Shown: one piece after another, positions 33,122 through 42,581 of the stretch
Layout of the letters: each line of letters opens with the position of its first letter
Numbering within the stretch: position 1 is the stretch's first letter
NCBI GenBank assembly: GCA_031281345.1
Contig: JAITFN010000061.1
Location: forward strand, 1 to 64,000
DNA: 64,000 nucleotides
Origin: Candidatus Fibrimonadaceae bacterium
GTDB taxonomy: Bacteria > Fibrobacterota > Fibrobacteria > Fibrobacterales > Fibrobacteraceae
Direction of reading: 5' to 3'
Notes under the pieces: generated by a model
Databases searched by the model: none
What the model saw: only the letters and a program-made list of their open reading frames with translations
Told to the model about the DNA's origin: nothing
Position numbers and translations under genes: made by a program

Positions 33122-35410
33122 TTATAACCCCTTTATCAAAGCTTCCAATTCATCAAAATACGATTCTAACCGTGCTGTCTCGTACTTCCTCACCTCTACA
33201 GCTAAAACCTGAGAAGCAAAAGTTTTCACGTCCGCAATATTTTCGGCAAATCGGATATATGGCAAATGTTTTACCCATTCAAATGTTGCTTGCAATTTAT
33301 GTGTAAGAGCACTTAATACCACACAAGGCGTTTCAGCAATAGCCGCAAAAATCATCCCGTGCAATCTATCGGTAACAACAAGCTCTGCTTTGCGGAACTC
33401 ATTTATCTTTTTACGTAATCTATTTTCTCTTTCCTCTTGAAAAATTTGCACTTGTAAAACCGTAGTGCAAAACTTTGCATCTCCGCAAAGTTTTTTGCCA
33501 ATATCTAATAGATACTGTTGATTTTCGTCTGTCAAAATGGATTCTTTGTCTTTTTTCAAACATAGCAAAGCTCCATTGCGTTGTGTATCGGTATCAAAAA
33601 AATTATTCCAATTCATATAAAGAGCCATATCAGGTATAAGCCGTAAATGGCAGGTTGGGTATAATTCTTGCATAAGTTTATAGGTTGCCAAGTCCCTTGC
33701 GCAAAGCGTTAAATTTCCATGAGAAGCATATACTTGTTGAGTTTCTTCACATTCTTTTTTCCAACGAGGAGTATTTTCCCAAAAAATTGATTGCGGCAAT
33801 ATTATTATGGGATTATCGGGATAGTTTTTTATAACGTCTCTGGCTTGCTGTTCAGCCGAAAACCACAAAGAACCCAAAAATCCGCCTCCAGTAATTAAAA
33901 CAATATCTGATGGCAATATGTGGTGTTTGGTGATTTCTGCACATATATTGTATTGCCCAAATGGAATTTCCGCTATTTCAAAACCTAGCTGATTTTGGAA
34001 AAAACTATACGTTGCCTCAGCAATGGCATGATCTCCAAGATTGCCGTAATCCGGCGTACAAAATAAATATGCCTTTCGTTCTGTATTTTTATGTGCATAA
34101 TATTTATCATATTTTTTTCGTTTTAAATGAAAATCAAATTCACCAACACTTGGTAAAGTCAATATTTTTTGCGATGGTATTTTAATACTGTTCAGCATAT
34201 TTCGTATTTCTTGTTCATACAAGGGAGATGCTATAAGAATATAATCATAGTCAAAGTTAGATAATTGTTCTAGCACAATTATTTTCTTTCCAAAAAAGTC
34301 AGTATTGTGTTTTGATTTATCCGAATCACAGAAGGCAATAATATTAGAGAAAAACTCATCATTTTTTATTGAATCTATAACATTTGAGCAGTATCTGCCT
34401 GTACCATAAATAATGACTTTTTTGTCGGCAAACAAAGACATAGCATCATCTACAACCTCCGAAATAAGTTCATCAAATTTTAATTTTAGAGAACTTAATC
34501 GTACATCACACTTTGTTTGTTGCCACTGAGCCTCCAGTACATTATTTAAAGATTTATCATTGAATTTTTGCAGTTTATTATTAGCAATTTTTATTTCTGA
34601 TAATAATTTTGCACCATTGACCAGAAATTTTTTAATATCATAAGGGAGCAAATCATAACCACGCCAACCAAAATATATATCGGGATAATTGCTTGTATTT
34701 ATATTAAGTTCATCAAATAAAGCCTTTCTGGAAATGTCGGCTGAAACTGCGCGTATTTTTGGAAATTTAACGGAGCAAGCATTATCTCCATGTTCATAAT
34801 ATTCCACCAAAACGTCTGCCAAATTCGCCATTTTTGTTTTTGATATTAAGGATGCCCACAACGCATAATCCTCTGATTCGCCTTCAGGATATTTCCAATT
34901 ATTCAACTTGAATAATCCTGAACGCAGCATTACCGAGGGATGCATAATTGTATTTACAAATATCAATTTTGCACAAATATCATCATTGCCTATCGGCGGT
35001 TCAGCAATACAAGTATAAGAATCTCTTATCACTTGGCAGTATGTTCCAAGAACACCAATATCAAGATTATTTTCCATAAAAGCCACTTGTTTCTCTAATC
35101 GTTCAGGCAAACTTACATCACCTGCATCCATTCTGGCAATATATTTGCCCTCGCATAGTTCCAGTCCGCGGTTTAAAGAAGCTGCAACACCGAGATTTTC
35201 TTTGTTATAGTATATACGTATCCGCTTGTCTTTTTTAGCATATTCTTCGCAAATAGCCTCTGTATTGTCTATACAGCCATTTTCTATGATTATAATCATT
35301 ATGAAGTTTTGATATGTTTGTCCAAGCATAGAGTCCATCGCACGGCGAAGATATTTTTCACCGTTGTAAACAGGCATTAACCAAGAAACGAGCGGATCAT
35401 TTGGTTTCAT
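33122..35410 (-). CDS. Three-domain enzyme: GT2 glycosyltransferase + Rossmann-like module + pyruvyltransferase
   Basis: The protein has 762 residues from the first ATG; a TTG at 35467 would add 19. Residues 8-230 are a family 2 glycosyltransferase (S-W-L-M-P-V-Y-N-G-E-K-Y-L, I-A-R-M-D-A-G-D). About 330-426 is the recurring module (V-I-I-Y-G-T-G-R-Y-C). About 444-740 is a polysaccharide pyruvyltransferase-like GT-B domain (N-L-G-D-H-A-I-A-E-A-T, L-I-T-G-G-G-F-L-G, V-T-D-R-L-H-G-M). It would add a sugar and a pyruvate ketal, with the module between. It begins near the stop of the next upstream gene, implying coupling. Confidence 0.85.
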   Translation of the reverse strand: MKPNDPLVSWLMPVYNGEKYLRRAMDSMLGQTYQNFIMIIIIENGCIDNTEAICEEYAKKDKRIRIYYNKENLGVAASLNRGLELCEGKYIARMDAGDVSLPERLEKQVAFMENNLDIGVLGTYCQVIRDSYTCIAEPPIGNDDICAKLIFVNTIMHPSVMLRSGLFKLNNWKYPEGESEDYALWASLISKTKMANLADVLVEYYEHGDNACSVKFPKIRAVSADISRKALFDELNINTSNYPDIYFGWRGYDLLPYDIKKFLVNGAKLLSEIKIANNKLQKFNDKSLNNVLEAQWQQTKCDVRLSSLKLKFDELISEVVDDAMSLFADKKVIIYGTGRYCSNVIDSIKNDEFFSNIIAFCDSDKSKHNTDFFGKKIIVLEQLSNFDYDYILIASPLYEQEIRNMLNSIKIPSQKILTLPSVGEFDFHLKRKKYDKYYAHKNTERKAYLFCTPDYGNLGDHAIAEATYSFFQNQLGFEIAEIPFGQYNICAEITKHHILPSDIVLITGGGFLGSLWFSAEQQARDVIKNYPDNPIIILPQSIFWENTPRWKKECEETQQVYASHGNLTLCARDLATYKLMQELYPTCHLRLIPDMALYMNWNNFFDTDTQRNGALLCLKKDKESILTDENQQYLLDIGKKLCGDAKFCTTVLQVQIFQEERENRLRKKINEFRKAELVVTDRLHGMIFAAIAETPCVVLSALTHKLQATFEWVKHLPYIRFAENIADVKTFASQVLAVEVRKYETARLESYFDELEALIKGL

Positions 35411-35447
35411 TTTATACACACACTTACTTTTATGTTCTGCATTTGAA

Positions 35448-36755
35448 TTAACCCAACCTATCTCCAAAATACTTCGTTAACAATTCTATTATATTTGTAG
35501 AAAATTTATGTTTGCGATAAAATTCTTTTTCCTCTTCGGAAAGAGAAAGGAATATCTGCTGAAGAAACAATGGTTTTACAGCTTCAGGAGTTCTTTTATC
35601 ATATATACCAAAACAAGTTCCTATATACCACTCAATATATTCTATCCCGTATTTATCAAAATAACCTGATTTATCTAAAAAATCTAAGATCAATTTATTT
35701 GTGTACAGAAAATCAAATTGATGCTTGGAGATATCAATATTTGTACTATTTAATTTACCCGTCATTGAATCACCTACTACACGATAATGACATAAAACAT
35801 CTTCAACCACAGCCACTTTATTTGCTAATATTAAACCTTTCCATGAGGGTAAAATAGCTTCATAAGCTATATATTCTGGGCATAGCAACTTATTTTCTTT
35901 CAAAAAATCAGAACGCCAAAGTTTATTCCACATATCTGTAAAATGCATTACAGACATTTTTTCCTCAATAGTTATTTTTGTTTTGCTATCGGGAAAAAAT
36001 TGATATTGTTTAAGAAAAATAGTTGTTCCGCTATTCAGTTTCATTTCTGCATTCCAAAAAAAAAGCGTAATATCTGCATCACTATGCTCCGCCACAGCAA
36101 CACTTTTCCTGCAAGTATCAACATCAATATAATCATCAGAATCTACAAAAAGAGTATATTTACCTTTGATATATGGATATGCAAAATTTCTTGCAGAACC
36201 TAAACATCCACTTTTTTTATTTATAATTTCAATTCTTGTATCTTTATTTGCATATTGTTGCAATATTTGCAATGAATTATCTGTTGAACCATCATAGACA
36301 CATATAATTTGCAAATTTTCATAAGTTTGATTTATTATTGAATCTAAGCATTGCGGTAGATATAATTCAACATTATATACTGGGACAATTACTGATATCA
36401 AAGGTTCACTAGGCAATTCAGATTTAATAGAATTCCTCTTAAATTTATCTTTGTCATAAATAAGTTCTGGTAAAAATTCAAAACCAACCTGTTCTTTTCC
36501 ATACACCAAGCCCTTACTTTCTAAAAAATTTCCAATCTTTAGCAATTCATGATACTCAGCCGATGCAATATATATATATATATCTTCATATATAATATCA
36601 GAAGGAGACATAACTGGCAATCCTATGCGAGTTCCTATTTCATCAGCTTTTGGGTCTATAAAAGCCTTTATTTGCAAATGTTGCTGTTCTAAATCTAGCC
36701 CAGTTAAAATTGCTCGCTTATCAGTACCCCAAATGTAAATATTGTGCGAATTCAT
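35448..36755 (-). CDS. GT2 glycosyltransferase with N-terminal Rossmann-like module
   Basis: The protein has 435 residues. The module (1-95) opens I-Y-I-W-G-T-D-K-R-A-I and closely resembles that of the next upstream gene (shared A-F-I-D, T-R-x-G-L-P-V). Residues about 118-340 are a GT2 domain with V-P-V-Y-N, D-G-S-T-D-N-S and the metal-binding F-V-D-S-D-D-Y. ATGA overlap with the 36752-37900 gene. Donor and acceptor unknown. Confidence 0.88.
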   Translation of the reverse strand: MNSHNIYIWGTDKRAILTGLDLEQQHLQIKAFIDPKADEIGTRIGLPVMSPSDIIYEDIYIYIASAEYHELLKIGNFLESKGLVYGKEQVGFEFLPELIYDKDKFKRNSIKSELPSEPLISVIVPVYNVELYLPQCLDSIINQTYENLQIICVYDGSTDNSLQILQQYANKDTRIEIINKKSGCLGSARNFAYPYIKGKYTLFVDSDDYIDVDTCRKSVAVAEHSDADITLFFWNAEMKLNSGTTIFLKQYQFFPDSKTKITIEEKMSVMHFTDMWNKLWRSDFLKENKLLCPEYIAYEAILPSWKGLILANKVAVVEDVLCHYRVVGDSMTGKLNSTNIDISKHQFDFLYTNKLILDFLDKSGYFDKYGIEYIEWYIGTCFGIYDKRTPEAVKPLFLQQIFLSLSEEEKEFYRKHKFSTNIIELLTKYFGDRLG

Positions 36756-37900
36756 TTTTTTGCCCTTATTAAACCTCGCCTAATATAAGGTTCTTTCAAT
36801 TCTTTACCATAACTATATAAAAATAACATATATCCTTTTGAGTATTCCGTTGCAAAACCATACTTTTCAAGTATTTCTTTCAAAGTTATTTCATCATTTT
36901 CTCTGTGATACGTGCATAAAAGAAGTTTTATATCATTTTTATTTTGCAATATGTTTTTCGCTCCCTGCAAAAACTTTCGTTCTGTACCTTCAATATCCGC
37001 TTTTACGAAATTTATTTTATGTCCATTAAAGAAATCGTCAAAAGCAACTTCATTTTCCTCCGTTACATTCGATATAAATTTATTTATTATTTCAATTTTC
37101 TCATTATACGGTTCAAATGTTTTTTGCAAAGCTTTTATCCATTTTTCTTCACATTCAAACAAGTATATCTTTGAGGCTTTTTCAGCATTTTCCAATGCCC
37201 ATATACCTTCTGCAGCACCTATATCTACTATAACATCGCCTTCTTTAACTATATAATTCTCTACTTCATATCTGTGAGGAGAATCCATATCTTGTTCTAT
37301 GCATAGACCTTTATAATAATTTGCGCATTTACTTTCGTTCCATTCACTTGGCATATACAATTTTTTACTTTTGTGTAAAATATAATGCATTTTACAGTCA
37401 TTATCGTAAAGTACATTTGGCAATTCATATTTATGAATAAATTCATAAGGGAATATGGAAAATAAATCTTTCTTTAAAAAATCTATAATTTCTTTTATTT
37501 CTTCAGGTTGGTTCTGACTGTCTAATTGTAAAAAATAATTTCTTATTTTTACCCACGAAATCAGTTCTGAATATTCATAGTCCTCATTTTCTTTAAGGCA
37601 ATTTTTTTGCAAAAATTCAGTTATTTTATAAGCTGCATCTTGATTTTCAACGGAAACTATTATATATGGTTTAATGATAGCATCATTTATTAATGCTTGT
37701 TCTGGAATCAATACTGGCAGCCCAAGTCTTGTTTTTATTTTATTTGCATTGATATCTATAAAAGCTCTGATTTTGATGCCTTTTTGCTCGCAATCAAAAG
37801 CTGTGAGAACGCCATAATGCCCTGCTCCCCATATATATATATCTTTTATGGGGTTTTCACCACAAGCCTCATTAAACGCTATTTTATTGCCAAAAGCCAT
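36752..37900 (-). CDS. FkbM-type methyltransferase with N-terminal Rossmann-like module
   Basis: The protein has 382 residues if started at 37900; an in-frame ATG at 37927 is possible. The shorter start is favoured because TTTACTATATTT lies inside the first codons of the longer form, ending 10 bases before 37900. Module: about 16-110 (I-Y-I-W-G-A-G-H-Y-G). Methyltransferase: about 190-370 (V-I-V-D-I-G-A-A-E-G, then K-A-D-I-E-G-T-E-R), the FkbM pattern for sugar O-methylation. Followed by a GT2 with an ATGA overlap. Confidence 0.85.
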   Translation of the reverse strand: MAFGNKIAFNEACGENPIKDIYIWGAGHYGVLTAFDCEQKGIKIRAFIDINANKIKTRLGLPVLIPEQALINDAIIKPYIIVSVENQDAAYKITEFLQKNCLKENEDYEYSELISWVKIRNYFLQLDSQNQPEEIKEIIDFLKKDLFSIFPYEFIHKYELPNVLYDNDCKMHYILHKSKKLYMPSEWNESKCANYYKGLCIEQDMDSPHRYEVENYIVKEGDVIVDIGAAEGIWALENAEKASKIYLFECEEKWIKALQKTFEPYNEKIEIINKFISNVTEENEVAFDDFFNGHKINFVKADIEGTERKFLQGAKNILQNKNDIKLLLCTYHRENDEITLKEILEKYGFATEYSKGYMLFLYSYGKELKEPYIRRGLIRAKK

Positions 37901-37910
37901 ATTCGGAATA

Positions 37911-37922
37911 AATATAGTAAAA
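37911..37922 (-). promoter_or_regulatory. Possible internal promoter at the FkbM gene
   Basis: TTTACTATATTT on the minus strand, hexamer 37916-37911, is 10 bases before the ATG at 37900. It may start a sub-transcript of the island. Confidence 0.3.
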
Positions 37923-37946
37923 GTCATTGTTATTCAATAAAATGCG

Positions 37947-39017
37947 CTATATATATTTATCCAACACCCTCTTTGTAGCTTCCAAATATTTCAAACCCCA
38001 TTTCAAATCCGGTTCTAAATGATTACCTTCTGCCCATTCATTCATTGCATTTAGAAATACAAAATTTTCTTCTTTTGAATAAGGTTCAAATTTTTCACAT
38101 ACATGAGCAAGCCATTTTTCATATAGATCAGGGGTAGAATCGTGTACAATAAAAGCATCTTTTGCTTTCCTTGGGCTATTATCCCAACCAGGGCAAACTC
38201 CTGGATATTTTCTGAACGGTCTTGGTATTGGATATGTTTCCAATGCTCTTTTAACAATATCATCATATAAACTTATTCTATCTTTTGAGGATTTCAAAAC
38301 TCTAGATACAGTATCATTAGAGAATATATACGGCAAAAAATCCCAAACTCCTTCAAATCCGTATAATGTTGGATCCTCATAGAAACCATGTCCCGTTGTA
38401 GCTAAAAAATAAAGCCCGTTTTTAAAACCATTTTTCTTAGCTTCCGTATTCCATAAACTAATCATATCTCTAACATTTGGGATATGAGTTGCTCTATATA
38501 CTATAAAAAGCGGTTTCTCATTTACTTTAATATATCTTTTATCTTTAAAAATATTTAATAAAAATCTAATATGATTCAAATGATCTTTTTTACTATACTT
38601 TTGTTCCTGCATAATATCATTATTCAAACCATTCCAATTTCTACCCCACGGTTCATTCACCCAACATAAACAGAAAGGAAAATTTGGTTTACCGCTTACT
38701 ACAATTTCATTTACAGGTCTTTCTAGTAACTGCTTGCCGTAAAACCAATAATGGTAATAACAAAAGCCGTAAATGCCATATTTTTTTGCCAATTCAGCTT
38801 GAGCAATTCTTGACTCTTCCAGTCTCAAATCATAGAAGCCCAAATCTGCTGGAATATGTGGCTGGTAATGCTCTTTAAAACGAGGCTTTGCCTTTGCGAC
38901 ATTTGTCCATTCTGTAAAACCTTTACCCCACCATTCATCATTTTCTGGAATAGGATGAAATTGTGGAAGAACAACGGCTAATGCGCGAAGATGTTTGGAA
39001 CTATATTCTTTCTGCAT
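37947..39017 (-). CDS. WbsX-like glycosyltransferase (GH99-like fold)
   Basis: The protein has 356 residues from the ATG at 39017; a TTG at 39038 would add 7. The opening A-L-A-V-V-L-P-Q-F-H-P-I-P-E-N-D-E-W-W-G-K-G-F-T-E-W-T-N-V is the hallmark of the WbsX family of polysaccharide loci. W-V-N-E-P-W, G-F-E-G-V-W-D-F and N-E-W-A-E-G-N-H-L-E-P-D also match. The family is assumed to transfer or process sugars of O-antigens and capsules. It follows directly on the GT2 gene at 39023. Confidence 0.88.
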   Translation of the reverse strand: MQKEYSSKHLRALAVVLPQFHPIPENDEWWGKGFTEWTNVAKAKPRFKEHYQPHIPADLGFYDLRLEESRIAQAELAKKYGIYGFCYYHYWFYGKQLLERPVNEIVVSGKPNFPFCLCWVNEPWGRNWNGLNNDIMQEQKYSKKDHLNHIRFLLNIFKDKRYIKVNEKPLFIVYRATHIPNVRDMISLWNTEAKKNGFKNGLYFLATTGHGFYEDPTLYGFEGVWDFLPYIFSNDTVSRVLKSSKDRISLYDDIVKRALETYPIPRPFRKYPGVCPGWDNSPRKAKDAFIVHDSTPDLYEKWLAHVCEKFEPYSKEENFVFLNAMNEWAEGNHLEPDLKWGLKYLEATKRVLDKYI

Positions 39018-39022
39018 AGTAT

Positions 39023-40273
39023 TTAATGTGGCCTCCAAAAATCTTGTCCCTCTTTAAGCCCCGCTTGATTGCAAATTTTTGCAATTTCAGAGCTGTATTT
39101 TCTGCTACTAATTATAATAAAATAATTTTTGTTTTTTTGTTTTAAAATTTTAATAGGGGAAATCGCTCCCTTTTTCTTATTTGAATCTAAAAATCCTGTT
39201 ATATTCCAGTTGTTATATTCACACTGCCGAACCACTCTCTCTGAATCTTCTCCTTTTCCCCAAACATAAATATACTTTTTTCGGTTATTTATAGTTATTT
39301 TAGGGTAAAAAATAGATGAAAAGTGTTCCTGTAATAATGTTAATAATTTTGTTTTATTTTTGTTATTTAAATAGTTTAAATAATTTAAACATTCTTGTGC
39401 ATATTTCTCGGCAAAAAAACTCTTGTATTTACACTTATTGTACATTTCAATTGCCTTTTCATAAACGAATTTTTCATTTTTTTTACCCTTACTTCTATAA
39501 AAATAACTTAAGAATCCAAAAAAATGGTTCCTATATGTTATAATATAATTTTCTTTACTTATTTTTTTTTCATCTAAATAATCATATATATATGAATGAA
39601 CTTTGAAAATAGAGCTTATTTTTTTATAATTTAATATTTTAGAATCTCCAGAGTTCACCCTTCTTATGTAATGATAAAAAACATCATCAACCGTTATTAT
39701 TTTATTGGCATTTACAACTGCTTTTATAAGAAAAATAAGATCCGCTCCCAAAATGGTATTTTCTTGCAATTGTATGTTGTTATATCGTAAAAAAGAAGCT
39801 TTATAAATTGCACTCCACCAATTAAAAAGAAAATGAAATCTATTTTCTCTAATTTTAGAGTTTAATGTAGGTATTATTTCCACACCGCTATTTTTTTCTT
39901 TCACATTTCCCTTTACAACATCAATGCTACAATTTCTGGTACATTCATACAATTTTTCATAAAAATTCAAATCAACATAATCATCTTGGTCAACAAATGC
40001 TATGTATTCGCCTTTTGCAATTTTTAACCCATTGTTCCTAGCAATGCTTTCTCCTCCATTTTTCTTCAAATTCTTAATTACAATTCTTTTATCTTTTTTT
40101 GCATATTGCTGTAAAATAGCAAGAGAATTATCTGTACTATAATCATTTACGCAAATAATTTGTATTTCTCTCAGACTTTGATTAACCAAACTTTGCAAGC
40201 ATCTATTTAGCCATTTTTCACCATTGTAAACAGGAACTATAACGGAAACTTTAATGTTTTTTTTCTGAGTCAT
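39023..40273 (-). CDS. GT2 glycosyltransferase with C-terminal Rossmann-like module
   Basis: The protein has 416 residues. GT2 domain about 7-225 (V-S-V-I-V-P-V-Y-N-G-E-K-W-L, D-Y-S-T-D-N-S, F-V-D-Q-D-D-Y). The module is at 332-416 (Y-I-Y-V-W-G-K-G-E-D-S-E-R), at the opposite end to the 35448 protein although both have GT2 domains. Codon use is very AT-rich. It begins 6 bases after galE. Confidence 0.88.
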   Translation of the reverse strand: MTQKKNIKVSVIVPVYNGEKWLNRCLQSLVNQSLREIQIICVNDYSTDNSLAILQQYAKKDKRIVIKNLKKNGGESIARNNGLKIAKGEYIAFVDQDDYVDLNFYEKLYECTRNCSIDVVKGNVKEKNSGVEIIPTLNSKIRENRFHFLFNWWSAIYKASFLRYNNIQLQENTILGADLIFLIKAVVNANKIITVDDVFYHYIRRVNSGDSKILNYKKISSIFKVHSYIYDYLDEKKISKENYIITYRNHFFGFLSYFYRSKGKKNEKFVYEKAIEMYNKCKYKSFFAEKYAQECLNYLNYLNNKNKTKLLTLLQEHFSSIFYPKITINNRKKYIYVWGKGEDSERVVRQCEYNNWNITGFLDSNKKKGAISPIKILKQKNKNYFIIISSRKYSSEIAKICNQAGLKEGQDFWRPH

Positions 40274-40279
40274 ATATCC

Positions 40280-41263
40280 TCATCCACCATACCCCTTCGG
40301 ATGATTTTTATGCCATTGCCATGCATCGGCCATAATTTCTTTAAGCCCACGCACTGCGTTCCATCCTAGTTTTTCTTTTGCGAGCGAGGTATCGGCAACC
40401 AAAATCGGTGGGTCTCCGGCTCTTCTCGGAGCCACCGTATAATTCACAACCATACCACTTGCCTGTTCCGCTGCTTTGATTATTTCAAATACAGATGCAC
40501 CATATTCTGTTCCCAAGTTCACAGACATACTACTACCGCCATCCAGCAAAAATTTCAAGGCTTTCACATGCGCATCTGCCAAATCGCAAACATGAATATA
40601 ATCGCGAATGCAGCTTCCGTCACGAGTTTGGTAATCATTGCCAAATACGGACAAAGTTTCGTTTTTAAGGATTGCACGATAAACAAGAGGAATTAAATGA
40701 GTTTCCAATTTATGATCTTCGCCTATGCTGCCATCTGACATTGCTCCTGCAGCGTTGAAATAGCGAGGGCAAACATATTTTATATTATGCGCAGCATCGC
40801 ACCATTTTAACATTCTTTCAACAGCTAATTTTGTTTCGCCATAAGGATTGCAAGGTTCTGCTAAAAATGATTCATTTATAGGGACGTTTTTTACATCGCC
40901 ATAAACTGCGCAAGTGGAAGAAAACACTATGTTTTTTACCTCAGTATTAACCATTGTCGTCAAAAGGTTGTGAGTTCCTATAACATTGTTGCGATAATAA
41001 GCCAAAGGGTCTTTCATGCTCACACCCACAAGCGCAAACGCAGCAAAATGAACCACGCCGTCAATTTTGCGGCTTTTAAACACTTGCGTGAGTTTTTCAA
41101 AATCCAATAAATCGCCTTCAATAAGCTCAAAATCTTTGACCGCTTCTCTATGTCCTTCGGAAAGGTTATCGTAAACTACGCAGTTGAATCCAGCATCTGC
41201 CAATGCTCTGACTGTATGAGAACCTATGTAACCGGCACCACCGGGAATAAGGACTGTTTTCAT
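40280..41263 (-). CDS. galE: UDP-glucose 4-epimerase
   Basis: This 327-residue SDR enzyme interconverts UDP-glucose and UDP-galactose (or the N-acetyl forms). NAD motif G-G-A-G-Y-I-G-S-H (8-16), catalytic S-S-T and Y-G-E-T-K, and family segment Y-R-N-N-V-I-G-T. It supplies hexose donors to the island's transferases. The region just upstream (41264-41313) carries promoter-like elements shared with the divergent AAA-ATPase remnant. Confidence 0.93.
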   Translation of the reverse strand: MKTVLIPGGAGYIGSHTVRALADAGFNCVVYDNLSEGHREAVKDFELIEGDLLDFEKLTQVFKSRKIDGVVHFAAFALVGVSMKDPLAYYRNNVIGTHNLLTTMVNTEVKNIVFSSTCAVYGDVKNVPINESFLAEPCNPYGETKLAVERMLKWCDAAHNIKYVCPRYFNAAGAMSDGSIGEDHKLETHLIPLVYRAILKNETLSVFGNDYQTRDGSCIRDYIHVCDLADAHVKALKFLLDGGSSMSVNLGTEYGASVFEIIKAAEQASGMVVNYTVAPRRAGDPPILVADTSLAKEKLGWNAVRGLKEIMADAWQWHKNHPKGYGG

Positions 41264-41313
41264 TTATAAAACCTATAAGATAAAAATTAGAAAATTTCTA
41301 TTATTATCCCTAA

Positions 41314-41430
41314 TGCCTCAAAAATACTTCAACATAGTTGGTCCCTGCCACCCAAGCGAGCATTATATGCCTGCATTTCGTTATCTATGCTTCAAGGCAA
41401 AACAGAAAAGACTACCCTCTTATTGGAGAT
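41314..41430 (+). pseudogene. Decayed 5' fragment of the AAA-like ATPase gene
   Basis: From the ATG this stretch aligns with 31555-31730 of the intact gene (shared start, N-I-x-G-P-C-H-P-S-E-H-Y-M and the Walker A region). It has a 53-base internal deletion replacing 31616-31670, which breaks the frame, and it stops being similar just after the P-loop. The upstream promoter-like sequence (41288-41310) is also partly conserved. The remainder of the gene is lost, and the adjacent methyltransferase gene ends 7 bases away. Confidence 0.8.
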
Positions 41431-41436
41431 TGTGGT

Positions 41437-42576
41437 TTATCCATTAAACTCTGGTATAAGTTTTATTGACTCCATAATAATTGCTTTTTGCTCTTCATTA
41501 AAAACATAGTTCCATTTATTATGTAAACTAAGAACTTCATCAAAACAAAAAGAATAAGGATTTATTTCCAAAACTTCTTGTGGGATTTTTTTCTTGAGTA
41601 ACCAAACAGCACTGTTTATTCGCGTTGATCCTATGTATTCAAAATATTCAGCTAAATATCCCATTGTAACTTTTATATATGGTAAACAAGGGTGAATATA
41701 ATCCTGATGTATAAGTAAAGAGCAACCTGGTATCATTCTAGAATACAGTTTTTGCATTGAAAAATTTAATTCAGGTGACTTGCATACATCTAAAAACATT
41801 ATTTCAATATCATCAGGATATTCCTGCTCTATAATATTGCCAATAAACAATTTAATTCTTTCGACACCATCTAAGTGTGCAATATTTTCTCTTACCAAAT
41901 CACTAAAATCTTTACCGTCGTAGTTAATGGTCTCGCTATATTGCCGCTTTACAAAATCTACAATACATCGAGGATAAGATGTATTATATTGATTATCATA
42001 TTTTGCAAGCTCATAAGCATAGATGTATTTATCAATTTTATCTATATTTGGATTTTTTAAAAGACCGCTTATAAATGATTCCGTACAGCCACCTGAACAA
42101 ATTCCAGCATCAAAAATATGCCCTACACCAATAAAATAATATCTTGCCAGCAGATAATTCAATGTTATTTCTTCAGGGCGTAACATACTTAGATTTTTCT
42201 GTTTAATAATACTATATGCACGATTATTGGCAAAAGCCACCAGTTTTTTCGCCTTTTGAAGATTATCATCAGTATCTATATCTATGTCTTGCAATATAGC
42301 ATCACTCCAAACCGTATATTTGTTAATTCCTGCTTTTTTTAAAATATCAATCACTTCATTTGAGTCAAGAACACATATCACAACATCATAATCGTTTTGA
42401 ATAACTGCAAATTTCTCGAATGTTAAGACAGGTTTTCCGCAGTACGTTGTTCCACCTTTGAAAGTATCCGCAAAGCAATAAATGGAATTTTGATGCTTTT
42501 CAGTATAATACTCAAACATCATTTTACCTACGCCTCCTGCACCATAGAGAATTTTTTGTTTTGAATTGTTTATCAT
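41437..42576 (-). CDS. SAM methyltransferase-like protein with N-terminal Rossmann-like module
   Basis: The protein has 379 residues. Module 5-95 (K-I-L-Y-G-A-G-G-V-G-K-M, then Y-C-F-A-D). Residues about 130-340 resemble TylF-type methyltransferases (I-F-D-A-G-I-C-S-G-G-C-T-E, I-M-F-L-D-V-C, C-S-L-L-I-H-Q-D-Y). The S-G-G-C in place of the usual glycine motif makes activity less certain. It starts 5 bases after the preceding gene, with a GAGGAG site. Confidence 0.75.
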   Translation of the reverse strand: MINNSKQKILYGAGGVGKMMFEYYTEKHQNSIYCFADTFKGGTTYCGKPVLTFEKFAVIQNDYDVVICVLDSNEVIDILKKAGINKYTVWSDAILQDIDIDTDDNLQKAKKLVAFANNRAYSIIKQKNLSMLRPEEITLNYLLARYYFIGVGHIFDAGICSGGCTESFISGLLKNPNIDKIDKYIYAYELAKYDNQYNTSYPRCIVDFVKRQYSETINYDGKDFSDLVRENIAHLDGVERIKLFIGNIIEQEYPDDIEIMFLDVCKSPELNFSMQKLYSRMIPGCSLLIHQDYIHPCLPYIKVTMGYLAEYFEYIGSTRINSAVWLLKKKIPQEVLEINPYSFCFDEVLSLHNKWNYVFNEEQKAIIMESIKLIPEFNG

Positions 42577-42581
42577 TATTT

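Noticed and set aside
41264..41436. Intact second AAA-ATPase gene or insertion sequence
   Set aside because: Only the first ~120 bases remain with a 53-base deletion, and no transposase or terminal repeats are visible.
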